A stretch of DNA of 64,000 bases from Paracoccus sanguinis (GCF_900106665.1 NZ_FNNA01000001.1:744001-808000), one strand, 5' to 3'. Counted from the first letter of the stretch, positions 1 through 10,819 are shown. The notes: generated by a model from the letters alone, not told the origin. Numbers and translations: made by a program.

Positions 1-8
1 TCGCGGGC

Positions 9-1244
9 ATGGCCGCGCATCTCGACCGCGCGGTGCGGCGCCGGGCTGCGCCATGCCCGCCGGCGGACCGCTTTCCCGCCCCCGGCCTGCGCCGCGGCGC
101 GCGCAAGTACGACGTGACAATCTGCGGCGCGGGCTTTGCCGGCGCGGTGCTGGCCGAGCGGCTGGCCGAGGCCTCGGGGCAGCGGGTGCTGGTCGTGGAC
201 AAGCGCGACCACATCGCCGGCAACGCCTATGACCACCGCGACGCGGCGGGCATCCTCGTCCACCGCTACGGGCCGCATATCTTCCACACCAACAGCGACG
301 AGGTGGTGGCCTATCTCTCGCGCTTCACCGCCTGGCACCCGTATGAGCACCGGGTGCTGGCGCAGGTGGGCGACGCGCGGGTGCCGATGCCGATCAACCG
401 GACCACGCTCAACGCGCTTTACGGCGCGGGGCTCAGGACCGATGCCGACGCCAAGGCCTTCCTCGCCGCGCTGGCCGAGCCGGTGGCCGACATCCGCACC
501 TCGCGCGACGTGGTAGTGAGCGCGGTGGGCACGGCGCTCTACGAGACGTTCTTTCAGGGCTACACCCGCAAGCAATGGGGGCTGGACCCGAGCCAGCTCG
601 ACCGCTCGGTGACGGCGCGGGTGCCGACGCGGACCTCGGACGACGACCGCTATTTCACCGACAGCTTCCAGGCCATGCCGCGCGATGGCTACACGCGGAT
701 GTTCGAGCGGATGCTCGACCATCCCCGCATCGACCTCGCGCTCGGGCAGGATTTCCACGAGCTGCCCGCCGCCGACCGCGGACCGCTGACGGTCTATACC
801 GGGCCGATCGACGCCTTCTTCGGCCACCGCTTCGGGCATCTGCCCTACCGCAGCCTCAGCTTCCGCCACGAGACCCACGACCGCCGCCGCTTCCAGGAGG
901 TGGGGGTGGTGAACTACCCGGCCGAGGACGTGCCGTGGACGCGGATCACCGAGTACAAGCACCTGACCGGGCAGGTGCATCCGAAGACCTCGATCACCTA
1001 TGAGATCCCGTCGGACACGGGCGATCCCTACTACCCGATCCCGCGGCCCGAGAACCAGGCGCTGTTCAAGCGGTATGAGGCGCTGGCCGATGCCGAGCCG
1101 GGGGTGATCTTCGCCGGGCGGCTGGGCAGCTACCGCTACTACAACATGGACCAGGTGGTCGGTCAGGCGCTGGCGATCCATCGCCGCCTCGCGCCCCGGC
1201 TGGCCGCCGCGGTCCCCCATGCCCAGGCGGCGGCCGGGGGCTGA
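9..1244 (+). CDS. glf: UDP-galactopyranose mutase, N-terminally extended
   Basis: Flavoenzyme that converts UDP-galactopyranose to UDP-galactofuranose, the donor for galactofuranose in surface glycans. Seen: a dinucleotide-binding start (YDVTICGAGFAGAVLAERL, about residues 34-52), the family segments GNAYDHRD, HRYGPHIFHT and TRKQWGLDPS, and a C-terminal GRLGSYRYYNMDQVV flavin-binding stretch. Bacterial homologues normally start within a few residues of the Rossmann strand; here about 32 Arg/Pro-rich residues precede it, and the frame is open to the left edge of the window. The real start may therefore be further upstream, or the enzyme may be fused to an upstream domain. It is followed after 3 bp by a glycosyltransferase, the first of four co-directional glycan genes. 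Confidence 0.93.
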   Translation: MAAHLDRAVRRRAAPCPPADRFPAPGLRRGARKYDVTICGAGFAGAVLAERLAEASGQRVLVVDKRDHIAGNAYDHRDAAGILVHRYGPHIFHTNSDEVVAYLSRFTAWHPYEHRVLAQVGDARVPMPINRTTLNALYGAGLRTDADAKAFLAALAEPVADIRTSRDVVVSAVGTALYETFFQGYTRKQWGLDPSQLDRSVTARVPTRTSDDDRYFTDSFQAMPRDGYTRMFERMLDHPRIDLALGQDFHELPAADRGPLTVYTGPIDAFFGHRFGHLPYRSLSFRHETHDRRRFQEVGVVNYPAEDVPWTRITEYKHLTGQVHPKTSITYEIPSDTGDPYYPIPRPENQALFKRYEALADAEPGVIFAGRLGSYRYYNMDQVVGQALAIHRRLAPRLAAAVPHAQAAAGG

Positions 1245-1247
1245 ACG

Positions 1248-3362
1248 ATGCCGGCCCAGCCTGAGGTCGAGGTGCTGCTCGCCACCGACAGCCCCGAGCC
1301 TTCGGGCGTGGGGCGCCACATGCTGCTGCTCGCCGCCGCCGCCAAGGCGCGGGGGGTCGGCGTGGCGCTGGCCTTCCCCGATCATGCGGCGGGTCAGAGG
1401 CTGGCCGACGAGGCGCGGGCGCAGGGTCTGTCCGCGCAGGTCGTGGCCGAGGACGGCTGGCCCGCGGCCTTGGCCGGCGCGCGGCTCGTCCACGTCCACG
1501 CCGGCATCGGGTGGGAAGGCCACGGCCTGACCCACGCCGCCGCCGAGGCCGGGGCGGCGGTGGTGCGCACCGAGCATCTGCCGTGGCTGCTGACAGACGC
1601 GGGCCAGATCGCCGACTATGCCGAGGCGGTGCGCCGCGTCGATGCCGTCATCGCCGTCTCGCGCGCCGCGGCCGCAGGCTGGCGCCGGGCGCTCTCCGGG
1701 ATGAGCGGCCCCGCCCTGCCCGTCGCGGCGATCCCGAACGGGATCGCGGTCGAGGCTGCGCCGCAGCCTGCGGCTCAGCCCGAGGACCAGGCCGAGGGCT
1801 CCGCCCCCCGCCTCCTCTGCGTCGGCCGGCTGACCGCGCAGAAGCGCCCGACCACCCTGCTGCTCGCGCTGGCCCGGCTGCGCCGCGCGGGGGTGGACGC
1901 AACGCTCGACATGGTGGGCGACGGACCGCTTGCGCCCCGCCTCAAGCGCCTCGCCGACCGGCTGGGGCTCGGCCCCGCGGTGCGGTTTCACGGCCGGTGC
2001 GAGGACGTGCCGGCGCGGATGGCGCAGGCCACGCTGCTGGTCCTGCCCTCGGCGTTCGAGGGGCTGCCGCTCGTCGTGCTCGAGGCGATGGCGGCCGGGC
2101 TGCCGGTCGTCGCCACCCGCATCGGCGGCACGACCGAGGCGCTGGGACCGGATCACCCCTGGCTCACCCCGCCCGGCGACAGCCGCGCGCTCGCCGCGGC
2201 GCTGGCCGCCGCACTGGCCGACGCCCCCGCCCGCGCCGCCGTCGCGCAGGCGCAGCGCGCGCGGCTCGACCGTCATTTCACCGCCGACCGCATGGCGGCC
2301 GACACCATCACCATCTGGCGCGCCGCGGCGCGTCGCAGGCACGAGGGACTTATGGACCGGATACGACTGGGCTTCATCGGCGCGGGCGGCATCGCCCACC
2401 GCCATTTCGGCGTTCTCGAGACGATGCCGGACGTTTCGGTCGTGGCGGTCACCGACCCCGACCAGGGCCGCGCCGACGAGGCCGCGCGCCGCATGGGCGC
2501 CACCACCTATCCCGACCACGCCACGATGCTGGCCGAGGCCGAACTCGACGCCGTCTACATCTGCATCCCGCCCTTCGCCCATGGCGACGCCGAGCGCGCC
2601 TGCATCGCCAGGGGCCTGCCGTTCTTCGTCGAAAAGCCGCTGTCGCTGGACCTCGAACTCGCCGAGGAGATCGCGGCCGAGGTCGAGCGCGCGGGCCTGA
2701 TCACCGCCGTCGGCTATCACTGGCGCTATCTCGACACGATGGACGAGGCGCGCGCGCATCTGGCGCAGAACCCCGCTCATCTGATGCAGGGCTTCTGGAT
2801 CGACCAGACGCCGCCCCCGGAATGGTGGTGGCGCGCCGACAAGTCCGGCGGGCAGGTGGTCGAGCAGGCCACCCACATCATCGACGCCGCCCGCTTCCTC
2901 GCCGGTGACGTGACCGAGGTCTACGGCCTCAATGCGCAGCGCGAGCGCGGCGACTTCCCCGGCCTGACTGTCCCGACCGCGACGGCGGCGACGCTGCGCT
3001 TTGCCTCGGGCGCGGTGGCGAACCTCGCCTCGACCTGCCTGCTGCGCTGGAATCACCGGGTCGGGCTGCACGTCTTCTCGGACGCGCTGGCGATGGAGAT
3101 CACCGACCACGACATCATGATCGACACCGGCCGCGGCCGCCCGGTCCGGCACGCCGACGGCGACCCCGTCTGGCGTGAGGACCGCGATTTCGTCGAGGCC
3201 GTGATGGGCCGCGACAACCGCATCCGCTGCCCCTATGCCGAGGCGCTGGAAACCCATCGCGTGGCGCTGGCGATCAGCCGGTCCGCCGAAACCGGGGCTC
3301 TTGTGAAGATGGAGGGGCTGCGGGCTGACCCGCAGCCCATCTTTCGTCAAGCCTCTGCGTAA
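1248..3362 (+). CDS. Fused GT4 glycosyltransferase and Gfo/Idh/MocA oxidoreductase
   Basis: One 704-residue frame with two enzymes. Residues 1 to about 368 are a GT4/GT-B glycosyltransferase: glycine-rich start near PSGVGRHMLLL, a donor-site segment LLCVGRLTAQKRP, and the E-x7-E motif in EGLPLVVLEAMAAGLPV. Residues 369-704 are a Gfo/Idh/MocA dehydrogenase: LGFIGAGGIAHRHFG nucleotide-binding turn, FFVEKPLSLD (the EKP motif), and GGQVVEQATHIIDAARFL (catalytic His region). The join is at an ATG at 2352 preceded by GAGGGA at ribosome-binding distance, with no stop between the parts. The second half could therefore be translated from its own start, as a fusion, or both. Family knowledge: such dehydrogenases oxidise or epimerise sugars or sugar nucleotides. 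The role in the surface-glycan operon is inferred. Confidence 0.88.
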   Translation: MPAQPEVEVLLATDSPEPSGVGRHMLLLAAAAKARGVGVALAFPDHAAGQRLADEARAQGLSAQVVAEDGWPAALAGARLVHVHAGIGWEGHGLTHAAAEAGAAVVRTEHLPWLLTDAGQIADYAEAVRRVDAVIAVSRAAAAGWRRALSGMSGPALPVAAIPNGIAVEAAPQPAAQPEDQAEGSAPRLLCVGRLTAQKRPTTLLLALARLRRAGVDATLDMVGDGPLAPRLKRLADRLGLGPAVRFHGRCEDVPARMAQATLLVLPSAFEGLPLVVLEAMAAGLPVVATRIGGTTEALGPDHPWLTPPGDSRALAAALAAALADAPARAAVAQAQRARLDRHFTADRMAADTITIWRAAARRRHEGLMDRIRLGFIGAGGIAHRHFGVLETMPDVSVVAVTDPDQGRADEAARRMGATTYPDHATMLAEAELDAVYICIPPFAHGDAERACIARGLPFFVEKPLSLDLELAEEIAAEVERAGLITAVGYHWRYLDTMDEARAHLAQNPAHLMQGFWIDQTPPPEWWWRADKSGGQVVEQATHIIDAARFLAGDVTEVYGLNAQRERGDFPGLTVPTATAATLRFASGAVANLASTCLLRWNHRVGLHVFSDALAMEITDHDIMIDTGRGRPVRHADGDPVWREDRDFVEAVMGRDNRIRCPYAEALETHRVALAISRSAETGALVKMEGLRADPQPIFRQASA

Positions 3363-3372
3363 GGCCCCGACA

Positions 3373-4470
3373 TTGCCCCACCAGCACCGGCGCATCCGCT
3401 CGCTCGGGTTCGAGCGCGCGCTTGAGCCGTATTTCTTTGCCTATGACGAGGGCCCGGCCGGCGACGGTCAGGTGCGGCTGGACCTGATGTTCACCGGCCT
3501 CTCGGCGGGAACCGAGCTGACCTTCATGAAGGGCACGAACCCCTACCTTCATTCCCGCTGGGACGAGGGGCTGGGCCGGTTCTTCCCGGGCGAGGCGTCG
3601 GCGCATTTCCCGGTCAACTTCCTCGGCTACATGGAGAGCGCCCGCGTCATCGACGCCCGCGCGCCGGGGTTCCGGGTGGGCGACGTGGTGGGCACGACCT
3701 TCGGCCACAAGACCGGCCACACCGCGCACCCCGCCCATGACCTGCTGCTGAAGCTGCCCGAGGGGATGGACCCCCTTCTCGGCATCTTCGTCGCGCAGAT
3801 GGGGCCGATCGCGGCCAACGGCATCCTGCACGCCGATGCCGACCAGTTCGGCGCCGCGGTCCCGTTCCTCGGCGCGGGCGTCGAGGGGCGGCGCGTGCTC
3901 GTCTGGGGCGGCGGCACGGTCGGGCTCTTCTGCGCGCTCTTCGCCCGCATGGGGGCCGCGTCCGAGATCGTCGTCGTCGACCCCTCGCCCTTCCGGCAGG
4001 ACATCGCCCGCGCCATGGGGTTCGAGGCGATGGACGAGGACCAGGCCGTGCACCACGCCAAGTCCTGGGGCCACAAGGTCGGGGGCCGGGGGGCCGAGTT
4101 CGTGTTCCAGACCCGTGCACGCTCGGACAGCCTCAACCGCTGCCTGCAGGCGCTGCGCCCGCAGGGGACGGTGATCGACCTCGCCTTCTATCAGGGCGGC
4201 ATGGACGGCCTGCGGCTGGGCGAAGAGTTCCACCACAACGGGCTGAACCTGCGCTGCGCGCAGATCAACCGGATGCCCCGCGCGGTGGCCCACGCCTGGG
4301 ACCAGCGCCGGCTCGCGCAGGAAACCATCCGCCTGCTTCAGGCCGAGGGCGACGCGATCCGCCGCCACGTGGTCACCCACGTCGTCCCCTATGACGACGC
4401 CCCGGGCTTCCTGCGTCACCTCGTCGCCGACCGGCCCGAGTTCCTGCAGGTCGTGTTCGCCCATGAATGA
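3373..4470 (+). CDS. Medium-chain (Tdh-like) dehydrogenase
   Basis: A 365-residue member of the medium-chain dehydrogenase/reductase superfamily, likely oxidising or reducing a sugar hydroxyl with NAD(P). Seen: a GroES-like N-terminal half (DLMFTGLSAGTELTF, FRVGDVVGTTFG) and a Rossmann half with RVLVWGGGTVGLFCALFAR at about residues 173-191 followed by the acidic strand end IVVVDPS. I see no clear structural-zinc Cys cluster. The start is TTG at 3373, ten bases after the previous stop; no ATG lies closer to the N-terminus, so this start is uncertain. The 3' end overlaps the next gene by 8 bp, which indicates translational coupling. Together with the upstream MocA-type domain it suggests a two-step sugar oxidation or epimerisation within glycan synthesis. 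Confidence 0.82.
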   Translation: MPHQHRRIRSLGFERALEPYFFAYDEGPAGDGQVRLDLMFTGLSAGTELTFMKGTNPYLHSRWDEGLGRFFPGEASAHFPVNFLGYMESARVIDARAPGFRVGDVVGTTFGHKTGHTAHPAHDLLLKLPEGMDPLLGIFVAQMGPIAANGILHADADQFGAAVPFLGAGVEGRRVLVWGGGTVGLFCALFARMGAASEIVVVDPSPFRQDIARAMGFEAMDEDQAVHHAKSWGHKVGGRGAEFVFQTRARSDSLNRCLQALRPQGTVIDLAFYQGGMDGLRLGEEFHHNGLNLRCAQINRMPRAVAHAWDQRRLAQETIRLLQAEGDAIRRHVVTHVVPYDDAPGFLRHLVADRPEFLQVVFAHE

Positions 4471-6850
4471 GCATCGTCCCCTGACCGAGGCCGAGGCGGC
4501 CCAACTGACCCCGGCCCCCGCCTCGGCCGACACCCAGCCGGCCCACCACGGGGCCGGCGCACCCAGCCAGCGCGAGCTGGACGACCGCGCGGCGGCGGCG
4601 GCGCTGGCCGACGGCCGCATCCCCGAGCCGCACCCCGACGCCGGCAAGATCCGCATCCTGTGGGTCTTCGCCTGGCTGGTCGTGGGCGGCGAAGAGACCG
4701 AGGTGCGGCTGCTCGCCCGCACGCTCGACCGCACGCGCTACCGCATCGACGTGATCCCCTGCTTCCGCAAGGAGGGGATGCCCGACCTGAGCCACGAGCA
4801 GCTCCGCGCGCTCGGCGTCCACGTGGACACCACCGCCTACGGCCTCAGCTTCGAGGACACGATCGACTATCTGCGCCGCAAGATCGCCGGGGCGGACATC
4901 GTCGTATCCTCGCAGAACGTGGCCGACATTTATCCCGCGCTCGACCGGCTGGCGCTGCGCCCGCCGCTGATCGAGCACGGCGGGCTGGTCAGCGAGGCGC
5001 TGGCCGGGCCGAAGCACCACACCGCCCGCTATGTCGGCGTCTGCGACAGCATCCGCGCGGCAGCGGCGGGGCGGATGGCGGACCGGCCGCAGCACGCGCT
5101 GGAAATCCCCTCGATGGTGGACCTGGCCGAGTTCGACCCCGCCGCCCGCGCCCCGATGCGCGCCGCGCTGGGGGTGGCCGAGGGCGAGCTGCTCATAGGC
5201 TGGGTCGGCCGGCTCGACCGCAAGAAGCGGGTCGAGGATTTCATCGCCGCGGCCCTCAGCCTGTCCGACCTGCCGCAGGCGCGGTTCGTGGTCGTGGGCG
5301 GCCCGGACGCCTTCATGCCCGAATATGCCGACGAGCTGCGCCGGCTGGCCGCGCCGCTGGGCGACCGGATCATCTTCACCGGCGACCGCAAGGACGTGCC
5401 CGAACTGCTGGCCGCGATGGACGTCTTCTGCTGGCTCTCGCGCGGCGAGGGGATGCCCCACGTCATCGCCGAGGCGGGGGCCGCAGGCCTGCCCGTCATC
5501 GCCACCCCCGACAACGGCGCGCTGCAGCAGATCACCGACGGGCAGACCGGCCTCTTCGTCCCCCACGAGGACCCCGCCGCCGTCGCCGCCGCGATCCGCC
5601 GGCTGGCGGGCGACGCGGCCCTGCGCGCGCGTCTGGGCGCGGGGCTCAGGGCCCATGTCGTCGCCAGCTATTCCGCCGAGGTCGTGGTCCCGCAGTGGGA
5701 GCGGCTCTTCACCGAGGTTCTGGCCGAGCAGCCCCCTGCCCCGCCGCCCGCGACGTTCGACAGCTTCGTGCTGGGCGGCTGGGAAAGCTCGACCCACCGC
5801 CGCCGCGACGGGCGGCGGCTCGACGTGCTCGCCGCGACCGGCCACGACACCCACGCCGCGCAGGACTATGCGCAGCTCGAGGGGCTGGGCATCCGCGCCT
5901 GCCGCGACGCGGCGCGCTGGCACCTGATCGAGACGGCGCCGGGCCGCTACGACTTTGCCAGCCTCACCCCGATGGTCGAGGCCGCCCGCGACGGCGGGAG
6001 CCAGATCGTCTGGGACCTGCTGCACTACGGCTGGCCCGACGATCTCGACATCTGGTCGCCCGCCTTCGTCACCCGCTTCGCGGCCTTCGCCCGCGCGGTC
6101 GGCCAGCACGTCCGCGGCCTGACCGACGCCGTGCCCTTCTGGTGCCCGGTGAACGAGGTCAGCTTCTTCTCATGGGCCGGGGGGGACGCGCGCTACCTCA
6201 ACCCCTTCGCCGCCGGGCGGGGGTTCGAGCTCAAGGTGCAGCTCGCCCGCGCGTGGCTGGCCGCGGCGGCCGAGCTGCGTGGCATCGACCCGCGGGCGCG
6301 GTTCCTGATGGCCGAACCGCTGATCGCCATCCACCACGCCGGCTGGACCGGCCGCCCCCTGTGGGAGGCGCACGGCTGGCACGACGCGCAGTTCCAGGCC
6401 TTCGACCTGATCTCGGGCCGCATCTGGCCGCAGATCGGCGGCGGCGAGGAATGGCTCGATCTGGTCGGGGTCAACTACTATTTCAACAACCAGTGGATCC
6501 ACGGCGGCCTGCCGATCGACGTGGACGACCCGATCTATCGTCCGCTCTCGGACCTGCTGGTCGAGGTCGCGGCGCGCTATGACCGGCCGCTGGTGATCGC
6601 CGAGACGGGGACCGAGGGGCATCGCCGCGGCGCATGGCTGGACTACGTCATGGCCGAGACGGCGCGCGCCCGCCGCCGCGGGGCGCGGGTCGAGGGGCTG
6701 TGCCTCTACCCCGTCGCCAACCACCCGGGCTGGGACGACGACCGGCTGTGCCCCAACGGGCTGATGGGCCACAACCCCGCGGGCGGGGCGCGCACGCTCG
6801 ACCCCGGCCTCGCCGCGGCCCTCGCGCGCTGGCAGGCCGGCCCCGCCTGA
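4463..6850 (+). CDS. Fused GT4 glycosyltransferase and GH1-like glycoside hydrolase domain
   Basis: A 795-residue two-domain protein. Residues about 55-415 are a GT4 glycosyltransferase: IRILWVFAWLVVGGEE start, LIGWVGRLDRKKRVEDF, and EGMPHVIAEAGAAGLPVIAT (E-x7-E near residue 329). Residues about 435-795 resemble a clan GH-A (GH1-like) TIM barrel: ACRDAARWHLIETAPGRYDF, then WCPVNEVSFF with the acid/base Asn-Glu near residue 563, and LVIAETGTEG with the candidate nucleophile Glu near residue 712. The ATG at 4463 overlaps the preceding gene by 8 bp; an upstream in-frame ATG at 4391 would add residues read from within that gene and is less likely. A GT joined to a retaining-type hydrolase fold is unusual; the second domain may trim or transglycosylate the polymer, but this is inference. 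Confidence 0.85.
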   Translation: MNEHRPLTEAEAAQLTPAPASADTQPAHHGAGAPSQRELDDRAAAAALADGRIPEPHPDAGKIRILWVFAWLVVGGEETEVRLLARTLDRTRYRIDVIPCFRKEGMPDLSHEQLRALGVHVDTTAYGLSFEDTIDYLRRKIAGADIVVSSQNVADIYPALDRLALRPPLIEHGGLVSEALAGPKHHTARYVGVCDSIRAAAAGRMADRPQHALEIPSMVDLAEFDPAARAPMRAALGVAEGELLIGWVGRLDRKKRVEDFIAAALSLSDLPQARFVVVGGPDAFMPEYADELRRLAAPLGDRIIFTGDRKDVPELLAAMDVFCWLSRGEGMPHVIAEAGAAGLPVIATPDNGALQQITDGQTGLFVPHEDPAAVAAAIRRLAGDAALRARLGAGLRAHVVASYSAEVVVPQWERLFTEVLAEQPPAPPPATFDSFVLGGWESSTHRRRDGRRLDVLAATGHDTHAAQDYAQLEGLGIRACRDAARWHLIETAPGRYDFASLTPMVEAARDGGSQIVWDLLHYGWPDDLDIWSPAFVTRFAAFARAVGQHVRGLTDAVPFWCPVNEVSFFSWAGGDARYLNPFAAGRGFELKVQLARAWLAAAAELRGIDPRARFLMAEPLIAIHHAGWTGRPLWEAHGWHDAQFQAFDLISGRIWPQIGGGEEWLDLVGVNYYFNNQWIHGGLPIDVDDPIYRPLSDLLVEVAARYDRPLVIAETGTEGHRRGAWLDYVMAETARARRRGARVEGLCLYPVANHPGWDDDRLCPNGLMGHNPAGGARTLDPGLAAALARWQAGPA

Positions 6851-6881
6851 GCGGTCCCCTCTGCGCCCCCGGCGCGGCCAC

Positions 6882-7609
6882 CTAGTCGGTCGCGGCGGGG
6901 ACGAGCCGCAGCTCGATCTCGCGGAAGAGGTTGCTGATCAGCACGGCGAGGACGCCGACCACCACGCCCCCCTGCACCACATAGGCGGTGTTGGAGGACA
7001 GGAGCCCCGCGATGATCACCTCGCCCAGCGTCCGCGCCGCCACCGTCGAGCCGATGGTCGCGGTCGAGAGCGCGATGATCGCCGAGACCCGCACCCCGGC
7101 GAGGATGGTCGGCAGCGCCAGCGGCAGCTCGACCTGCCACAGCATCTGCGCCGGCGTCATCCCCGCCCCGCGGGCGCTTTCGCGGACCGGGGCTGGCAGG
7201 CCGGTCAGCCCCGCGATGGCATTCTCGAAGATCGGCAGCAGCCCATAGAGGAAAAGCGCCAGCAGCGTCGGCCCGCTGCCGAAGCCGAAGGCCGGCACCG
7301 CCAGCGCCAGCACCGCGACGGGGGGAAAGGTCTGCCCCACCGCGGCGATGGTGCGGGCCAGCGGCAGAAGCTCGGCGCCGGCCGGACGGGTGACGAGGAT
7401 CGCCAGCCCCAGCGCCACGGCGACCGAGGCGCTGACCGCCGCCGCGACCAGCCCCAGATGCGAGAGCGTCAGCCCCAGCAGGCTGCTTTGCGTATAGATC
7501 GCCGGCGCGTTGTTGGCGGCGAGCGGCGCGAGCAGCGGCGCAAAGGCCTGCGGCGCAGCGAGAAACCCCGCCAGCAGCAGCGCCAGCACCGCGAGGACCA
7601 GCCGACGGG

Positions 7610-7613
<4 letters not shown>
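6882..7613 (-). CDS. yehW: Osmoprotectant ABC importer permease (YehW type)
   Basis: Inner-membrane permease of a glycine-betaine/choline-class ABC importer. It is 243 residues long, hydrophobic throughout with about six membrane segments, and carries the permease EAA-type loop (ARGAGMTPAQMLWQVELPLAL) that contacts the ATPase. Last of four genes in the order binding protein, large permease, ATPase, small permease, the same order as E. coli osmF-yehY-yehX-yehW. Its ATG overlaps the ATPase stop by 4 bp (ATGA). It converges on the glycan operon with a 31-bp gap, in which I see no strong terminator. Confidence 0.88.
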
Positions 7614-8628
<1,015 letters not shown>

Positions 8629-8632
<4 letters not shown>

Positions 8633-9855
8633 CCGCGCTCCGATCCCGTCCCAGCCCCGTCCCCGCCGCCGTCCCCTGCCCGCGCGGGGTCGAGCTGCGC
8701 CACCGCGATGTCGAGCGCGATCCCCGCCACCAGCGCCAGCGCGATGGTCGGCAGCGCGCCGAGCAGGATCAGGTCCATGGCCGTCTGGTTCAGCCCCTGA
8801 AAGACGAAGGTGCCGAACCCGCCGCCGCCGATCAGCCCGGCGATCACCGCCAGGCCGATGTTCTGCACCAGCACGATCCGCACCGCCGCCAGCACCACCG
8901 GCAGGGTCAGCGGCAGGTGCACCTGCCACAGCGCCTGCGCGCGGGTCATCCCGAGGCCGGCGGCGGCCTCGCGCACCCCCGGGGCCACGCCGTCGAGGCC
9001 CACGACCATGTTCGCCACCACCGGCAGCAGCGAATAGAGAAACAGCGCGACGAGCGCCGGAAAGACGCCGATCCCGGCGATGCCCGCCGCGGCCGCGCCG
9101 GGGACGTTGGCCGCGACCCAGCCGAACAGCGGGATCATCAGCCCGAAGAGCGCCAGCGACGGGATCGTCTGCACCACGTCGAGCACGCCCAGCACCCCGG
9201 CCCTGAGCCGCGGCACCGCGTGGGCGAGGATGCCGAGCGGCAGCCCCACCACCAGCGCCGCCCCCAGCGAGGCGAAGGCGAGCAGAAGGTGGCGCAGCGC
9301 CTCGCGCTGGAACTGCGCGGCGCGGACGGCGTATTCGCGCATCACCGACACCTGGTCGAGCGCGCCCGACCCGACCAGCACCCCCACCGCCGCCACGGCA
9401 AGGACCAGCAGCGCCCAGCGCCCGCGCGGCCCCGGCCCCAGCCGGTGGACCCCGTCCGCCATGATCAGCCCCAGCGCCAGCAGCAGCATCCAGAACCCCG
9501 CGCCGGGTCCGACGCGGGACAGCGCCCCCGCCTCGGCGGTCAGCGTGGCGGCGACCCGGCCCAGCGCTAGCGCCGCCAGGATCACGCCGCCCCCGCCGAG
9601 GCCCGCGCGCCACCCCCCGGGCAGGCGGCGGCTGGCGGCGGCGAGCAGCACGACGGCGAAGCCCGCGAGCGCGACGCCCCCGGCCGGACCGAGCGCACCG
9701 GCAAGGCCGACCGCCTCTCCGGCGGCGATCCGGTTGGGGCGGACCTGCGCGAAGGGCAGCGCCAGCCCGACGAGGCCGATCACCGCGGCGACCGTGCCCG
9801 GCAGGCTCAACGCGCGGGCTGGCCCGCGCGCGCCCTCGGCGGCAATCGTCGTCAC
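8629..9855 (-). CDS. yehY: Osmoprotectant ABC importer permease with extra N-terminal membrane part (YehY type)
   Basis: A 408-residue membrane protein. The C-terminal ~220 residues are an ABC permease with the EAA-like loop GLGMTRAQALWQVHLPLTLP; the N-terminal ~190 residues hold several additional hydrophobic helices (for example TVAAVIGLVGLALPF and ALVVGLPLGILAH marking the region boundaries). This larger size matches YehY rather than YehW. It forms the membrane channel with the 243-residue permease. It lies 40 bp downstream of the binding-protein gene and overlaps the ATPase start by 4 bp, so all four genes are probably one transcript. Confidence 0.88.
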
Positions 9856-9895
9856 CCGGTCAGGCCCCGGCGCGGGGCGGCCGGCGCGCCGCGGT

Positions 9896-10819
9896 TCACT
9901 TGATCAGGCCCTTGCCCTGCAGATAGTCGCGGGCGACGGCATCGGCCGGCTCTCCGTTGACCTGGATGCGGGCGTTGAGCTGCTGCAGGGTCGCAAGGTC
10001 GAAGCCCGCGAAGATCGGGTTCAGCACCTCGGCAATCGCCGGATACTCCGCCAGCACCGCTGCGCGCACCACCGGGGCGGGCTGATAGACCGGCTGCACG
10101 CCCTTGTCGTCCTCCATCACCACGAGGCCCGCGGGCTCGATCCCGCCGTCGGTGCCATAGACCATCGCGGCGTTGACGCCCGAGGTCTGCCGCGCCGCGG
10201 CGGCGATGGTGGCCGCGGTGTCGCCGCCCGACAGCTGCACGAGCTGCTGCGGGGAAAGGCTGAAGCCATAGGTCGTCTGGAACGCCGGCAGCGCAGCAGG
10301 CGAGGTCACGAACTCGGTCGAGCCGGCCAGCTTGACCTCACCCCCGCCCGCGACCCAGGCGCCGAACTCGGACATGGTGCCAAGGTGGTTGGCCTCGGCC
10401 ACGTCGCGGCGCACGGCGATGGCCCAGGTGTTGTTGGCCGGCGCGGCGTCGAGCCAGACCAGCTCCTTCGGCTTGTCCAGCTCGGCCCCGCGGGCATAGG
10501 CCTTGGCCGCGTCCTTCCAGACCGGGCTCTCGCCCTCGTTGTGGAAGAAGGCGGCGTTGCCGGTGTATTCCGGGTAGATGTCGATCTGCGCCGACAGCAG
10601 CGCGTCGCGCACGATGGGCGTGCCGCCCAGTTGCAGTCGGTTCTGCACCGGCAGCCCGGCATTCTCGAGCGCCAGCAGGATGACGTTGCCCAGCAGCCCG
10701 CCCTCGGTATCGATCTTCGAGGACACGACGATGTCGCGCGCGGCCGCCGGCAGGGCGGCGCTCAGGGCCAGCGTGGCGGTCAGCGCGGTGGCGAGCGCGG
10801 TGCGGAGGGTCTTGCTCAT
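9896..10819 (-). CDS. osmF: Periplasmic osmoprotectant-binding protein (OsmF type)
   Basis: Substrate-binding component of the importer. A 307-residue protein with a Sec signal peptide (MSKTLRTALATALTATLAL, likely cleavage after PAAA near residue 27). It follows the OpuAC/OsmF fold: IVVSSKIDTEGGLLGN, ALLSAQIDIYPEYTGN (the YPEYTG ligand-pocket motif) and AAMVYGTDGGI. Family members bind glycine betaine, choline or related quaternary amines; the exact ligand cannot be read from sequence. First gene of the four-gene operon, divergent from the catalase-like gene across a 279-bp control region. Confidence 0.9.
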   Translation of the reverse strand: MSKTLRTALATALTATLALSAALPAAARDIVVSSKIDTEGGLLGNVILLALENAGLPVQNRLQLGGTPIVRDALLSAQIDIYPEYTGNAAFFHNEGESPVWKDAAKAYARGAELDKPKELVWLDAAPANNTWAIAVRRDVAEANHLGTMSEFGAWVAGGGEVKLAGSTEFVTSPAALPAFQTTYGFSLSPQQLVQLSGGDTAATIAAAARQTSGVNAAMVYGTDGGIEPAGLVVMEDDKGVQPVYQPAPVVRAAVLAEYPAIAEVLNPIFAGFDLATLQQLNARIQVNGEPADAVARDYLQGKGLIK

